DNA of 64,000 nt, taken from NCBI RefSeq assembly GCF_900116555.1, contig NZ_FPAT01000007.1:223847-287846 (forward strand), in the 5' to 3' direction. The position numbers and the translations under genes were made by a program. Below are positions 54,258 to 63,242 of this stretch, piece after piece. The stretch comes from Actinopolyspora lacussalsi subsp. righensis. GTDB lineage: Bacteria > Actinomycetota > Actinomycetes > Mycobacteriales > Pseudonocardiaceae. Each line of letters starts with the position of its first letter. The first letter of the stretch is position 1. Under the pieces are notes generated by a model, which searched no databases, was not told the DNA's origin, and worked only from the letters and a program-made list of their open reading frames with translations.

Positions 54258-55784
54258 GTGCTTCTCGGTGATCTGTTGGACGATTCCCGGCTGGGGTTGA
54301 CCCTGCTCACGGGAGGCGACCGGCTGGACCGGGTGGTGCGCGGGGTGTACGTCACCGACCTCATCGACCCCAGGCGTTACCTGCAGGGCGGTGAGCTGGT
54401 GCTCAGCGGCCTGGTGTGGCATCGGCACTCCACCGACTCCGAGGAGTTCGCGGCCGCGCTGTCTGACGCGGGAGTGGCGGCCCTGGTGGCCGGTACGGCA
54501 CGGTTGGGAAGAGCACCGGCGGATCTCGTACGTGCCTGCGCCCGGCACGGTGTGCCGTTGTTCGAACTCTCGGTCAACGTCAGCTTCAACACGCTGTTCG
54601 AACACGTGCTCGGTGCCGTCCGCAACGAACGGACTTCCGGCCGGGACCTGGTCACCGACGTGGCCGCGGGCGCCGATCTCCCCAGGGTGCTCGCCGCCGC
54701 CGCGTCCAAGCTGGGGAGCGACTGCTGGGTTTGTTCCGCGGTGGGGGCGACCGTGGCCGAACACGGCGAGTTGTCCGTCCCCGACCGCCGCACGCTCGTC
54801 CGCGAGTTCCTGCGCGCCGAGCGGCTTCCCAGAACGGTGGCCACCGAGCGGGGGGACGCCTATGTGCTCTGGCCGGTCAGTTCCGGAACCGAGTCACGTG
54901 CCGCCAGGTGGTTCCTCGTGCTGCCCGCCGAGGAGGAGCAGCGGGACACGACGCGGGAGTCGGTGACCAACGAGCTCGCCACGGCGGTGGCGCTGCTGCG
55001 CAGCAGGCTCGACGAGGGACGTCAGGTCTCCGGTGGCCCGGTCGGTACCGCGCTGCGCGCGTTGCTGGAGGGCTCGGCCGGTTCCAGGGAGGTGGCGGGC
55101 AGGCTCGCCGAGGCGGGGTTGTCCGGGGAAGGAACGTTGTGCGTGGTGGCGTTGTCCATGAACGGGAGCTCGGAAGCCGCCGCCGACGTGCTGCGGGAGA
55201 TCGCCGCCGCCACCGGTCTGCCCTCGGTCACCGCACCCGTGGAGACCGGTGCGTTGGCGGTGTTCGGTGAGCGGGCCGGTGGTCCGGTCGAACTGGCCGG
55301 GCTGGCCGGGTGGCTGCGCGGCACGCTCGCCGACCTCGAACACGGCCCCACCTGGCTGGGGGTCAGCGTGGGAGTAAGCGACCTGGCCGATCCGAGCGGA
55401 TTGCGCGGTGCCGTCGAGGAGGCCCGCTACACCCGGCGACTCGCCGAACAGCGCCACGGCCGCTGCGATATCGCCACCGCGGCCGATCTGGTCTCCCAGC
55501 AGGTTCTGCTCTCGGCGGTGCCCGACGAACTGCGACATTCCTACCGGCAACGGTTGTTGGGGGGACTGCTCGCCTACGATCGCGACCACCAGTCGGACCT
55601 GGTCCACACGCTGCGGACGTTCCTGGAGTGCTCCGGATCCTGGTCGCGCTGTGCCCAGCGGTTGCACGTTCACGTGAACACGCTTCGTTACCGCATCCGA
55701 CGGGTGGAGGAGATAACCGGCCGTGATCTCGGGGATTTCCCCACCAGGGTGGACTTCTACCTGGCACTGCAGATCAACGGTTGA
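54258..55784 (+). CDS. PucR-family transcriptional regulator
   Basis: This 508-residue regulator has an N-terminal PucR purine-catabolism domain (residues 1-120: LLGDLLDDSRLGLTLLTGG), a GGDEF-like central part and a C-terminal HTH_30 domain with QRLHVHVNTLRYRIRRVEEI. B. subtilis PucR activates purine-catabolism genes, and this one is divergent from the xanthine dehydrogenase operon, so it probably regulates it. The GTG at 54258 has no strong ribosome site. A hairpin at 55832-55860 ends the gene. Confidence 0.9.
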   Translation: MLLGDLLDDSRLGLTLLTGGDRLDRVVRGVYVTDLIDPRRYLQGGELVLSGLVWHRHSTDSEEFAAALSDAGVAALVAGTARLGRAPADLVRACARHGVPLFELSVNVSFNTLFEHVLGAVRNERTSGRDLVTDVAAGADLPRVLAAAASKLGSDCWVCSAVGATVAEHGELSVPDRRTLVREFLRAERLPRTVATERGDAYVLWPVSSGTESRAARWFLVLPAEEEQRDTTRESVTNELATAVALLRSRLDEGRQVSGGPVGTALRALLEGSAGSREVAGRLAEAGLSGEGTLCVVALSMNGSSEAAADVLREIAAATGLPSVTAPVETGALAVFGERAGGPVELAGLAGWLRGTLADLEHGPTWLGVSVGVSDLADPSGLRGAVEEARYTRRLAEQRHGRCDIATAADLVSQQVLLSAVPDELRHSYRQRLLGGLLAYDRDHQSDLVHTLRTFLECSGSWSRCAQRLHVHVNTLRYRIRRVEEITGRDLGDFPTRVDFYLALQING

Positions 55785-55831
55785 TCGGTTCCACCGAGCG
55801 GGCCGCGCGCGAGGGGCGGTGAGTTGCCGGT

Positions 55832-55860
55832 CCTCCCTCGGTGGGGGTGAGCGAGGGAGG
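55832..55860 (+). terminator. Terminator hairpin of pucR
   Basis: CCTCCCTCG (55832-55840) pairs with CGAGGGAGG (55852-55860) over 11 bases. The gap 55785-56248 otherwise holds no supported gene; it should contain the polyamine operon promoter. Confidence 0.65.
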
Positions 55861-56248
55861 TCGTTGGTGTGTCCGAGCTCACCTTCGCGATGTCGATCGA
55901 TGGAGCAAGAGTTCCGTTCCGGACCGTGATCCGAAGGGCCTTCTAACCGCCCAGTGGGAACCACGATCCAATTGACGGGACACTGCCGAGTGAGTGAAAC
56001 ATCTCGGCTCCGGTGAACGATTCGCTGGGTGGCCACGGGCCGTGTCAGTAGTCACAATCGGTTCCGCTGTCCGGGGGAAGCCTTGGGTGTGATTGGAAAA
56101 TGCGCCGCCATCAGCGGTACCGTTTCTGGTCGGTGCAGGGCATTCCCCGCGGTTCGGTCCTCCTTGGGCCCCGTAACGGATCGGCCTGGCCGGATTGGTG
56201 TGTTCCACGCGACGGCCCGCCAACGGCCGAGAAACGGAGGTTTCGGGA

Positions 56249-57502
56249 TTGACCGACCTGTCCGGCAGCCACGCTGTGACGGACCGCCCCGGTGGCGGCA
56301 CCACTGTCGGGACGACCGTGAACGGGGCGTCCGCGGCCTCCGCCGCGGAGTCGGAACGTATCCGCCGCTTCCTCGACGAGGCGTGCCCCAGCACCCCCTG
56401 CCTGGCCGTGGACCTCGCCGTGGTGCGGAATCGTTTCTCGCGGCTGAGCGCGGAACTGCCCGGGGCGCGCATCTGCTACGCGGTCAAGGCCAATCCCGAT
56501 CCCCACGTCGTCGCCGAACTGGTCGGACTGGGGGCCTCCTTCGACGTCGCCAGCCCCGGAGAGATCGAGCTGTGCCTGCGCCAGGGCGCTCCGGCCCGGG
56601 CGATCTCCTACGGCAACACCATAAAAAAGCCCGCTGACATCGCTCTCGCGCATCAACGCGGAGTCCGGCTGTTCGCCACCGACAGCACGCCCGACCTGGA
56701 GAACATAGCCGCCTCGGCGCCCGGAGCAGGCGTGTTCTGCCGAATCGCGGTGGACAACACCGGTTCCCGGACACCCTTCGGGCGCAAGTTCGGCTGTTCA
56801 CCCGCGACCGCGGTCCGGTTGCTGCGACGTGCACGTGAGCTGGGGCTCGTGCCGTACGGAGTGTCGTTCCACATCGGCTCGCAACAGCTCTCCTCCGAAG
56901 CCTGGGAACACGGCATCGCCGCCGCGGCCGAGGTGCTGCACGACCCCGAGATGCCCGCCGACGCGGTTCGCATGGTCAACCTGGGCGGGGGGCTGCCCGC
57001 CACGTACACCCAGCCGACCCCGGAGCTATCCGAGTACACCGCCGTGATCGAGGACGCACTGCGGCGCCACTTCGGTACCGGCCGCCCCGAGGTGCTGCTC
57101 GAACCCGGTCGCCACCTCGTGGGGGACGCGGGTGTGCTGCGGAGTGAGGTCGTGCTGGTCTCCGAGGACTCCGCGGGGCAGGGACGCTGGGTCTACCTGG
57201 ACGCGGGACGCTACAACGGCCTGGCCGAAACCGAGGGTGAGGCGATCACCTACCGGCTGCGCACCAGCCGGGACGGGGACCCGCTCGCCCCGGTGGTCCT
57301 GGCCGGACCCACCTGCGACGGCGACGACGTGCTGTATCAGCACACCCGCTACGAACTTCCGAGCACACTGCGCGGTGGGGACACGGTCGACCTGCTCAGT
57401 GCCGGTGCCTACACCGCGAGTTACTCCTCGGTCTGTTTCAACGGATTCGAACCACTCACCACTTGTTGCTTCGACAGTGCCGAGACCATCGAACGAGCGT
57501 GA
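56249..57502 (+). CDS. PLP-dependent ornithine/lysine-type decarboxylase (fold III)
   Basis: The 417-residue enzyme has the alanine-racemase-fold decarboxylase features: PLP Lys80 in CYAVKANPD, His in FHIGSQ, NLGGGLP, EPGRHLV and the late GPTCDGDD with the catalytic Cys. These fit ornithine decarboxylase or lysine/ornithine decarboxylase; arginine or diaminopimelate decarboxylase is less likely. It starts at the TTG at 56249 with GGAGG upstream and a 30-residue disordered tail. It supplies the diamine for speD/speE downstream. Confidence 0.88.
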   Translation: MTDLSGSHAVTDRPGGGTTVGTTVNGASAASAAESERIRRFLDEACPSTPCLAVDLAVVRNRFSRLSAELPGARICYAVKANPDPHVVAELVGLGASFDVASPGEIELCLRQGAPARAISYGNTIKKPADIALAHQRGVRLFATDSTPDLENIAASAPGAGVFCRIAVDNTGSRTPFGRKFGCSPATAVRLLRRARELGLVPYGVSFHIGSQQLSSEAWEHGIAAAAEVLHDPEMPADAVRMVNLGGGLPATYTQPTPELSEYTAVIEDALRRHFGTGRPEVLLEPGRHLVGDAGVLRSEVVLVSEDSAGQGRWVYLDAGRYNGLAETEGEAITYRLRTSRDGDPLAPVVLAGPTCDGDDVLYQHTRYELPSTLRGGDTVDLLSAGAYTASYSSVCFNGFEPLTTCCFDSAETIERA

Positions 57503-57577
57503 CCGGCCGAGACGCGGTGCGGGGCTCGTTCGGGAAGTTTCCCAGTAGGAATCTGCGAAATGTTGGGAGGTCGATAG

Positions 57578-57976
57578 ATGTCAATTGATGCCGGAACCCT
57601 GCAGCCTGTTGGTCTGTTCACCGGTCAGCACGTCCTCGCCGAACTCGAGGGCGTGGCCGCTGAGCTGCTCGACGACGAACAGTTCCTGACAGACGCGCTC
57701 AACAGCGCACTGGACCGTTCCCAGGCCACGGTGTGTGACGTGATCTCGAAACGATTCGATCCGCAGGGTGTGACGGTGCTCGCGCTCCTGTCGGAATCCC
57801 ACGCTTCGTTGCACTCCTATCCGGAAAACGGTTCGATCTTCATCGATGTGTTCACTTGCGGGAACAGGGCACAGCCGGAGCGCGCGGTGGATCTGCTCGC
57901 CGAGTCGCTGGGCCCGACGAATGTGAACTGCCGGACGATCCGGCGTGGTCATGACTACGAAACAGGCCTCACGTGA
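57578..57976 (+). CDS. speD: S-adenosylmethionine decarboxylase proenzyme
   Basis: This 132-residue proenzyme self-cleaves to form a pyruvoyl cofactor. The cleavage lies at Glu73-Ser74 in LSESHASLHSYPE, and the catalytic Cys94 lies in VFTCGN. It makes decarboxylated AdoMet, the aminopropyl donor. The ATG has a GGGAGG-type site. It overlaps the synthase gene downstream, so the two are coupled. Confidence 0.93.
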   Translation: MSIDAGTLQPVGLFTGQHVLAELEGVAAELLDDEQFLTDALNSALDRSQATVCDVISKRFDPQGVTVLALLSESHASLHSYPENGSIFIDVFTCGNRAQPERAVDLLAESLGPTNVNCRTIRRGHDYETGLT

Positions 57977-58895
57977 ACAGCGTGTGTTCGGCCGAGCTCA
58001 TCCGAAGGAGCGGGAGTTGATCGAGCTCGACGGCAAGCAGTGGATCCAGGAGCCGCTGGGTGACGACATGCGGCGACTCTGGCGCGTCGACGAGGTGTTG
58101 TGGGAAGGCGACACCGCTTATCAGCACGTGGTGATCGGCCGTACCGGCCAGGGCGTCGCGTTGTTCTGCGACGACGATCGGCAGAGCACCGAGTTCTCGC
58201 AGCTGGTCTACCACGAGGCGATGATGGTGCCCGGCTTTCTGCTCGCGGAACAGCTTGAACGGGTGTTGATCGTCGGCTCCAGCGAGGGTGTGGCCAGCCG
58301 GATGGCCGTCAAGGCGGGCGCCGCGCGAGTGGACCACGTGGATATCGACAGTGAGTGCGTGCGCGTCTGTGCCGAGCACCTTCCGTACGGATACACCGCC
58401 GCCGAGCTCGCGGATCTGGAAGCGGGCAACGGTCCCATAAAGCTGCACTACACCGACGGGTGGAGTTTTCTCGACCAGGCCATCGGTGCGGGAGAACGCT
58501 ACGACCTGGTGATCGTGGACCTCCCCGACGAACGGGCGGACGAGACCGACAGTCAGCACAACCGCCTGTACGGCGAGGAGTTCATTCGAAGGTGTCATGC
58601 CGTGCTGGCACCCGGAGGTGTGGTCGGTTTCCAGGCCGGAACACCGACGGTCTGGCGCAACACCACGCTCCTCCGGGCCTACAACCGATTCCGCACGGTG
58701 TTCGACACTGTCACCTACTTCGGTTCCGACGAGCACGAGTGGGCATTCCTGTTCGGCCGTGTCGAACAGCTGGACGACCCGGTCAACGTCATGCTCGACG
58801 CGATGCCGAAGAGCCAGTACGAACCGGCCACGATCGACGACGCGAGTCTGATCGGCCTGACGGTCCCGCCGTACTCGGTGCGCCACCAGGAGTGA
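57951..58895 (+). CDS. speE: Spermidine synthase-like aminopropyltransferase
   Basis: The 314-residue protein is a Rossmann-type methyltransferase-fold enzyme with LIVGSSEGVASR near residue 103 and VDHVDIDSECV near residue 123 for the AdoMet-type ligand. The usual spermidine-synthase DSSDPxGP is replaced by DLPDERADE, seen in more divergent aminopropyltransferases, so acceptor preference may differ (for example longer diamines or agmatine). It overlaps speD by about 26 bases. GTG at 57945 is an alternative start. Confidence 0.83.
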   Translation: MTTKQASREQRVFGRAHPKERELIELDGKQWIQEPLGDDMRRLWRVDEVLWEGDTAYQHVVIGRTGQGVALFCDDDRQSTEFSQLVYHEAMMVPGFLLAEQLERVLIVGSSEGVASRMAVKAGAARVDHVDIDSECVRVCAEHLPYGYTAAELADLEAGNGPIKLHYTDGWSFLDQAIGAGERYDLVIVDLPDERADETDSQHNRLYGEEFIRRCHAVLAPGGVVGFQAGTPTVWRNTTLLRAYNRFRTVFDTVTYFGSDEHEWAFLFGRVEQLDDPVNVMLDAMPKSQYEPATIDDASLIGLTVPPYSVRHQE

Positions 58896-58903
58896 CGACT
58901 CGC

Positions 58904-58965
58904 GACACCGGCCGTGGAACGGGGCTCCGCGTCCGCGGTGGCGGGGCCCACACACGGCCGGTGTC
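58904..58965. terminator. Bidirectional terminator after the polyamine operon
   Basis: GACACCGGCCGTG pairs perfectly with CACGGCCGGTGTC (58953-58965) across a 36-base GC-rich loop. It separates the convergent speE and acidic protein genes. Confidence 0.6.
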
Positions 58966-59064
58966 CGTCGAACGCCGCCACACCGCCTGCTGATCACCGA
59001 CGGTGCGGCCGAAGGCGTCCGGATATCGCTCCGGCCCGCGGAGCGGTTCGATCCCGATGCCGGT

Positions 59065-60270
59065 TCAACCCAGGTACGGGTGTTGCCCCGTACCGCTGCC
59101 CGCGTCCTCGTACTTGTTGAACCACTGGTCGAACGCGAGTCCTCTGGTGCGCAACCGTTGTTCGACGGCTTCTCCGGTTACCGACTCCTCGGAGGCATCG
59201 GACCGGTCGGCAGTGATCGTCTCCACCGCGAACAGTTCCTCGTAGGCATTGTCGGGACACGCGTGAGCCGCGAACGACTCGAACAGCGGCGCGCTCTCAT
59301 CCCAGCTCATCAGCTCCGTGGCCTCCAGCACCACGCGAGCCTCGTTGATGAACAGCCGCAGTGCCAACGCTTCCGCCACACAGCGTGGTGGTTGCCAGCG
59401 AGTGCCCGTCAGTCGGGTGGCCACGGCCGCGGAGCACAACAGCAGTGAGCGCGTGAAACGCGCGTCGTAGTTGTGCTGGTAGCACGGCGGAAGCTCCTCC
59501 AATACCAGCAGCCCCACCGCGCCGTCCGCCGTGGCGTCGTTGACCGTCAGCGCCAGCTCGTCGTAGAAGAGCTCGTCGGTCACGACACTGACGGCGTGAA
59601 TCAGCGCGCCTGCCGCGAGGTTCGCCCGTTGCTCGTTGACCCCGCTCGCGTCGAAGGCGTTCGGCGCGAAGGCGCGCAGCCGGTCCGAGAGCTCGTGCAG
59701 CCGAATCCGCCAGTTCTCCGTCTCGGGCGATTCCGCGCCAGGGGAACGCGCTTCGGCCGTGGCGGCGGATCCGGTTCGCCAGGAGTCCGACTCCGGGAGG
59801 TCGGCCTGCTCGAACGCGTCCTCGACCTCGGCCTGCAACCGCTCATCGGCCTCACTGAACTCACCACCGGGGTGCTGTTCCGCCGCCGCGAGGCTCTCGT
59901 TGAACTCGTCCTCGGTGATCTTCACTTCGGAGTGCGTGAGCGTCCAGTGCTCCAGCACCTGACTGTCCAGCAGGATTTCCCGCAGCACGTTGGCGGCGGC
60001 GTTCTCCGCGGCCGACAGTGAGGGAGCGTCAACCGCGAGCATCACGGTCGACCCGTCCGGACCGACCTCGATCCGGTAGTCCAGCACGTCGATGTCCTCC
60101 TCCTCGGGGCCCGCCACCCCTTCGACTCGACCGAGCTGGTGATCGAGTACCGACACCACCCCCTCCTGTTGTAGTGGGTCGAGTTTCGAGATGTCCACCG
60201 GAGGCCGCAGCCCCGCGGTCACTACATAGTCCACCGCGTCTCGTCCTCTTTCCGACTCGTTGCCGGGCAT
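59065..60270 (-). CDS. Acidic conserved hypothetical protein
   Basis: The 401-residue protein is rich in Asp and Glu with a variable acidic linker near residue 125-190. The C-terminal half is helical with a WQPPRCVAEALALRLF segment and a conserved CYQHNYDARFTRSLLL. No recognised enzyme motif. The ATG at 60270 is favoured but a GTG near 60234 is possible. It lies between the polyamine operon and ribokinase and converges with speE. Confidence 0.6.
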   Translation of the reverse strand: MPGNESERGRDAVDYVVTAGLRPPVDISKLDPLQQEGVVSVLDHQLGRVEGVAGPEEEDIDVLDYRIEVGPDGSTVMLAVDAPSLSAAENAAANVLREILLDSQVLEHWTLTHSEVKITEDEFNESLAAAEQHPGGEFSEADERLQAEVEDAFEQADLPESDSWRTGSAATAEARSPGAESPETENWRIRLHELSDRLRAFAPNAFDASGVNEQRANLAAGALIHAVSVVTDELFYDELALTVNDATADGAVGLLVLEELPPCYQHNYDARFTRSLLLCSAAVATRLTGTRWQPPRCVAEALALRLFINEARVVLEATELMSWDESAPLFESFAAHACPDNAYEELFAVETITADRSDASEESVTGEAVEQRLRTRGLAFDQWFNKYEDAGSGTGQHPYLG

Positions 60271-60358
60271 GGTACGTCCCGGCAACCGGCGGGTCGTGTA
60301 CGACGCGCCAGCGCCCCTCGCCGCTCCGTTCAACCGGCGGGACGGTCATTATGGCCCC

Positions 60359-61261
60359 GTGACGATGGTGACGGTATTCGGTAGTTGCAACATGGATCTG
60401 GTCGCCTACGTGGCGACACCACCACGCAGGGGAGAGACGGTGCACGGTCGTGCGTTCAGCACCGTCCCCGGCGGCAAGGGGGCCAACCAGGCGATAGCCG
60501 CCGCGAGAGCCGCCGCTAACACCCGGTTTCTCGGCGCGGTCGGTGATGACGGGTTCGGCAGTCGGATCCGTGCCGAGCTGGGCGACTCGGGAGTCGACAC
60601 GGCGGGGCTGCGGACGGTGGAGGGACACAGCGGTACCGCGCACATCGTGGTCGACGACGACGGTGGAAACTCGATCATCGTCGTGGGAGGTGCCAACGAC
60701 ACGGTTGATCGACTGCACGACGGTGACGCGGAGGCGATCGCCGACTCCGACTGTCTGCTGTTGCAGTTGGAGACGCCGCTGCGGGGAGCTTCGGAGGCCG
60801 CCGAGGTGGCCGCCCGCAACGGAGTGCGCGTGATCCTGACACCCGCCCCGGCGGAGCCGGTGCCGGAGTCGTTGTTGTCGAACGTGGACCTGCTGGTGCC
60901 GAACGAGCACGAGGCAGCTGTTCTCACCGGTGAGTCGGATCCGGAACGAGCCCTGCCCGCGCTGCTGGAGAGCGTTCCGGAGGTCGTGGTGACCCTGGGA
61001 GATCAGGGGGTGTTCTACGGAAATCGAGCGGGCGAGCGCGTCAGGATGCCCGCGTTCTCGGTGCGGGCGGTGGACACCACGGCGGCGGGGGACACCTTCG
61101 TCGGTGTGCTGGCGGCGGCGTTGGCCCGCGGCACGGATATCACCCGGGCATTGCGGCGCGGCTCCGCGGCAGCGGCGTTGTCGATACAACGAAAGGGCGC
61201 GAGCGGATCGATGCCGGTGGAGGACGATATTCACGAATTTTTGGAGCGGGCCACCGATTGA
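60359..61261 (+). CDS. rbsK: Ribokinase (PfkB family)
   Basis: This 300-residue PfkB-family kinase phosphorylates ribose at O-5. The N-terminal FGSCNMDLVAYV, the GGKGANQA substrate motif near residue 37 and the C-terminal DTTAAGDTFVG motif with the catalytic Asp near residue 240 are intact. CATTAT lies six bases before the GTG at 60359, so the message may be leaderless; the ATG at 60365 is the alternative. A related sugar such as deoxyribose cannot be excluded. Confidence 0.88.
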   Translation: MTMVTVFGSCNMDLVAYVATPPRRGETVHGRAFSTVPGGKGANQAIAAARAAANTRFLGAVGDDGFGSRIRAELGDSGVDTAGLRTVEGHSGTAHIVVDDDGGNSIIVVGGANDTVDRLHDGDAEAIADSDCLLLQLETPLRGASEAAEVAARNGVRVILTPAPAEPVPESLLSNVDLLVPNEHEAAVLTGESDPERALPALLESVPEVVVTLGDQGVFYGNRAGERVRMPAFSVRAVDTTAAGDTFVGVLAAALARGTDITRALRRGSAAAALSIQRKGASGSMPVEDDIHEFLERATD

Positions 61262-61322
61262 ACGAAAAACGATCACATTTGGCGTGCTTTCGTGCACGCA
61301 ATGTTTTCGGCGGCGGCCCTCC

Positions 61323-61362
61323 CCGGCGGGCGGGGACCACTCGTGTCACCCCGCCCGCCCGG
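61323..61362. terminator. Bidirectional terminator between rbsK and lsr2
   Basis: CCGGCGGGCGGGG (61323-61335) pairs with CCCCGCCCGCCCGG (61349-61362), with one bulged G. It lies between convergent gene ends. Confidence 0.75.
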
Positions 61363-61376
61363 GCACTACAGCCGGA

Positions 61377-61745
61377 TCACTGTGCTTTGTCGTAGGCCTC
61401 GACGATCTCCGCGGGAATCCGGCCACGATCGGAAACCTGCATACCCTGTTGGCGTGCCCATTCCCGAATGGCCTGATTCCGTTCGCGGTCGGCGGCTTTC
61501 GGTGCTTGTGAACCGCTGTTCGACTGGCGAGTTTTCCCGGCCTTGTTCGCCTTGCCGCTGCGCTTGCGGCCACCGACGCGACGGGCACTGGAAAGATAGG
61601 GAGCCAGCGCGTCGCGGAGTTCGGCAGCGTTTTCGGACGACAGGTCAATCGTGTAGTTCACACCATCCAGCGCGAACTCGACGGTCGACTCCGCTTCGGA
61701 ACCGTCGACGTCGTCGACCAGTTGAACCGTTACCTTCTGCGCCAC
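61377..61745 (-). CDS. lsr2: Lsr2 nucleoid-associated xenogeneic silencer
   Basis: This 122-residue protein is Lsr2: an N-terminal oligomerisation domain (about residues 1-55, [12 protein letters not shown] and [12 protein letters not shown]) and a C-terminal AT-hook-like DNA-binding domain with DRGRIPAEI (residues 106-114). Lsr2 coats AT-rich and foreign DNA and represses it. The linker is basic and Lys/Arg-rich. It is divergent from a paralogue that has only the first domain. Confidence 0.97.
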   Translation of the reverse strand: MAQKVTVQLVDDVDGSEAESTVEFALDGVNYTIDLSSENAAELRDALAPYLSSARRVGGRKRSGKANKAGKTRQSNSGSQAPKAADRERNQAIREWARQQGMQVSDRGRIPAEIVEAYDKAQ

Positions 61746-62132
61746 TGCTAACCCTCGATTCCGGATCGTTTTCGTCGGTCATCCACAGCTTACGACGAAG
61801 CGCGACAGTACAATAAACTAGCGTTACTCTATTGTCGTGAACGGCCGCGACGTGATGTTGTAGTGAGCTTCGCGTCACTGTTCGCGTTGTAGTGCTCTTC
61901 CTGGGTCAGCACAACACGGAGTACCGCGTTGCCCGCGTGAGGGGTTCCAGTACTATTGGTTTTTAGGAACCGACTACATGGGCGTGGGTGGTTTACGAGC
62001 GCGCATGAGGTTGTTCTATCGTGAGGAGGAGACAACGGCCCGACCGCGTGCTATAACGTAAGTGTCGGTCGGAGGTGTCTTACCGGCAAGTGTCGCGGAG
62101 CGAGACGGGGCACGTTCCCGAAACAGGTGATC
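61746..62132. promoter_or_regulatory. Divergent promoter region between lsr2 and its paralogue
   Basis: This 387-base region is relatively AT-rich for the window, with AATAAACTAG near 61811. GTTGTAGTG recurs at 61857-61865 and 61886-61894. For the paralogue, TTGCCC (61929-61934) and TACTAT (61951-61956) are 16 bases apart, and GGTTCC/GGAACC (61943-61971) flank the -10 box. No gene is supported. Lsr2 autoregulation here would be expected. Confidence 0.45.
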
Positions 62133-62678
62133 ATGGCCGAGCGGATTCAGGTCGAACTCGTCGACGACATCGACGGGTCCGAAGCGCAGCAGACAGTTAC
62201 TTTCGCCATGGATGGCGTGAGCTATGAAATCGACCTGAGTGAACAGAATGCGCGAAACCTGCGTGAGCTGTTCGGGCCGTACATCAGGCAGGCACGCACG
62301 GCGCAGCAGCAGCAGAACAACAACCGGCGGCAGAGCCGAAAGCAGGAGCGGGAGGACCGGAAGACCCGGCAGGCCAACCGCAAGCTGACCGAGGAGATCC
62401 GCGGTGCGGCTCGACGCAGTCACGAGCGCTACCAGCAGGATCGCCAGGAGCAAGCGGCGGATCGGGCCGAATCGACGTCGCAGAGTGGGCAGAGCGGGCA
62501 GTTCGACCAGAGCGGCCGGCTCGATCAGGAGACGTTGCTGGAACACCCGCTGTCCTTCGCGTCGGATGATTCCGGTCAGGTCGCCGGCGGACAAGCACCG
62601 GCGGAAGACGTCGAGGACACCGAGGACAGCCGTTTCCCCGCTGTTTCACTTCCGCAGTTCTCTTCCGCGAACGAGTGA
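62133..62678 (+). CDS. Lsr2 paralogue lacking the DNA-binding domain
   Basis: The 181-residue protein starts with an Lsr2 N-terminal domain: about 30 of the first 50 residues are identical to the Lsr2 next door (VELVDDIDGSEA, FAMDGVSYEIDLS). After residue 55 it has no RGR AT-hook. Instead there is a Gln/Asn-rich and strongly charged, probably helical stretch (residues 57-115) and a Ser/Asp-rich acidic tail. It could co-oligomerise with Lsr2 and weaken or retarget silencing. I choose the ATG at 62133 with AGGTGAT upstream; GTG at 62127 is the alternative. Confidence 0.85.
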   Translation: MAERIQVELVDDIDGSEAQQTVTFAMDGVSYEIDLSEQNARNLRELFGPYIRQARTAQQQQNNNRRQSRKQEREDRKTRQANRKLTEEIRGAARRSHERYQQDRQEQAADRAESTSQSGQSGQFDQSGRLDQETLLEHPLSFASDDSGQVAGGQAPAEDVEDTEDSRFPAVSLPQFSSANE

Positions 62679-62964
62679 GGCAGGCACGCTCGTTCGAGTT
62701 GTTCCGTTCTAGTAGTGCATCGTGCTGGTGCGCTGCCTGGCCCTGTCGTGCCCGTGCGGCCGTGGTACTCGCTCGCCGATGCCCGCTCGACTACCGGCGA
62801 CGAAACGACCTCTCCACCCGGCTGTGCCGCCGCGGGCTCCTCGCGGCGGTCTTCTCGTGACGGTGCCCTCGTGCGGCGGGGCTCGCTCGGCCGCCTCGAC
62901 TCGCCGCCGGTGTGAACACACCAGTCGACCCACACGGTGAGTGGAAACGGTTCAGCGTGACAGG

Positions 62965-63002
62965 GCACCGTTCGGGCCGCCTCCGGACGGCCCGAACGGT
63001 GC
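62965..63002. terminator. Strong bidirectional terminator
   Basis: GCACCGTTCGGGCCG (62965-62979) pairs perfectly with CGGCCCGAACGGTGC (62988-63002) over an 8-base loop. It separates the Lsr2 paralogue from the convergent small gene. The rest of 62679-63014 has no supported gene. Confidence 0.85.
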
Positions 63003-63014
63003 GGTGATGTCCGA

Positions 63015-63242
63015 TCAGTCCTCCGCGCGATGGCGGCGACCGGTACTGCGCTTGCTCTGTTGCGGCGGTGGTTGTGTTCCGGCGCTGTGGCTACCGCCCG
63101 AACCTTGGTCCGACTGATCACTCTGTTCATGAGCACTTTCCAGGGAGGCGACAAACTCGGGTGGGGCACTGGTGGCCCAGTGGTCCCCTTCCGGGTCGAT
63201 CAGCGTGTTCCGCAATTCGGTGTAAATCGGTGTCGAATCCAC
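63015..63242 (-). CDS. Small acidic/Gln-rich hypothetical protein
   Basis: The 75-residue protein reads DSTPIYTELRNTLIDPEGDHW at its start followed by a Ser/Gln/Gly-rich, low-complexity tail ending in basic residues. GTG at 63242 has GGGGGTAG upstream. I recognise no family. Its position next to the rRNA promoter region is unexplained. Confidence 0.5.
   Translation of the reverse strand: MDSTPIYTELRNTLIDPEGDHWATSAPPEFVASLESAHEQSDQSDQGSGGSHSAGTQPPPQQSKRSTGRRHRAED

Noticed and set aside
53954..54271. 105-residue plus-strand frame upstream of pucR
   Set aside because: There is no ribosome site or recognised family, it overlaps the pucR start in another frame, and it lies in a regulatory gap.
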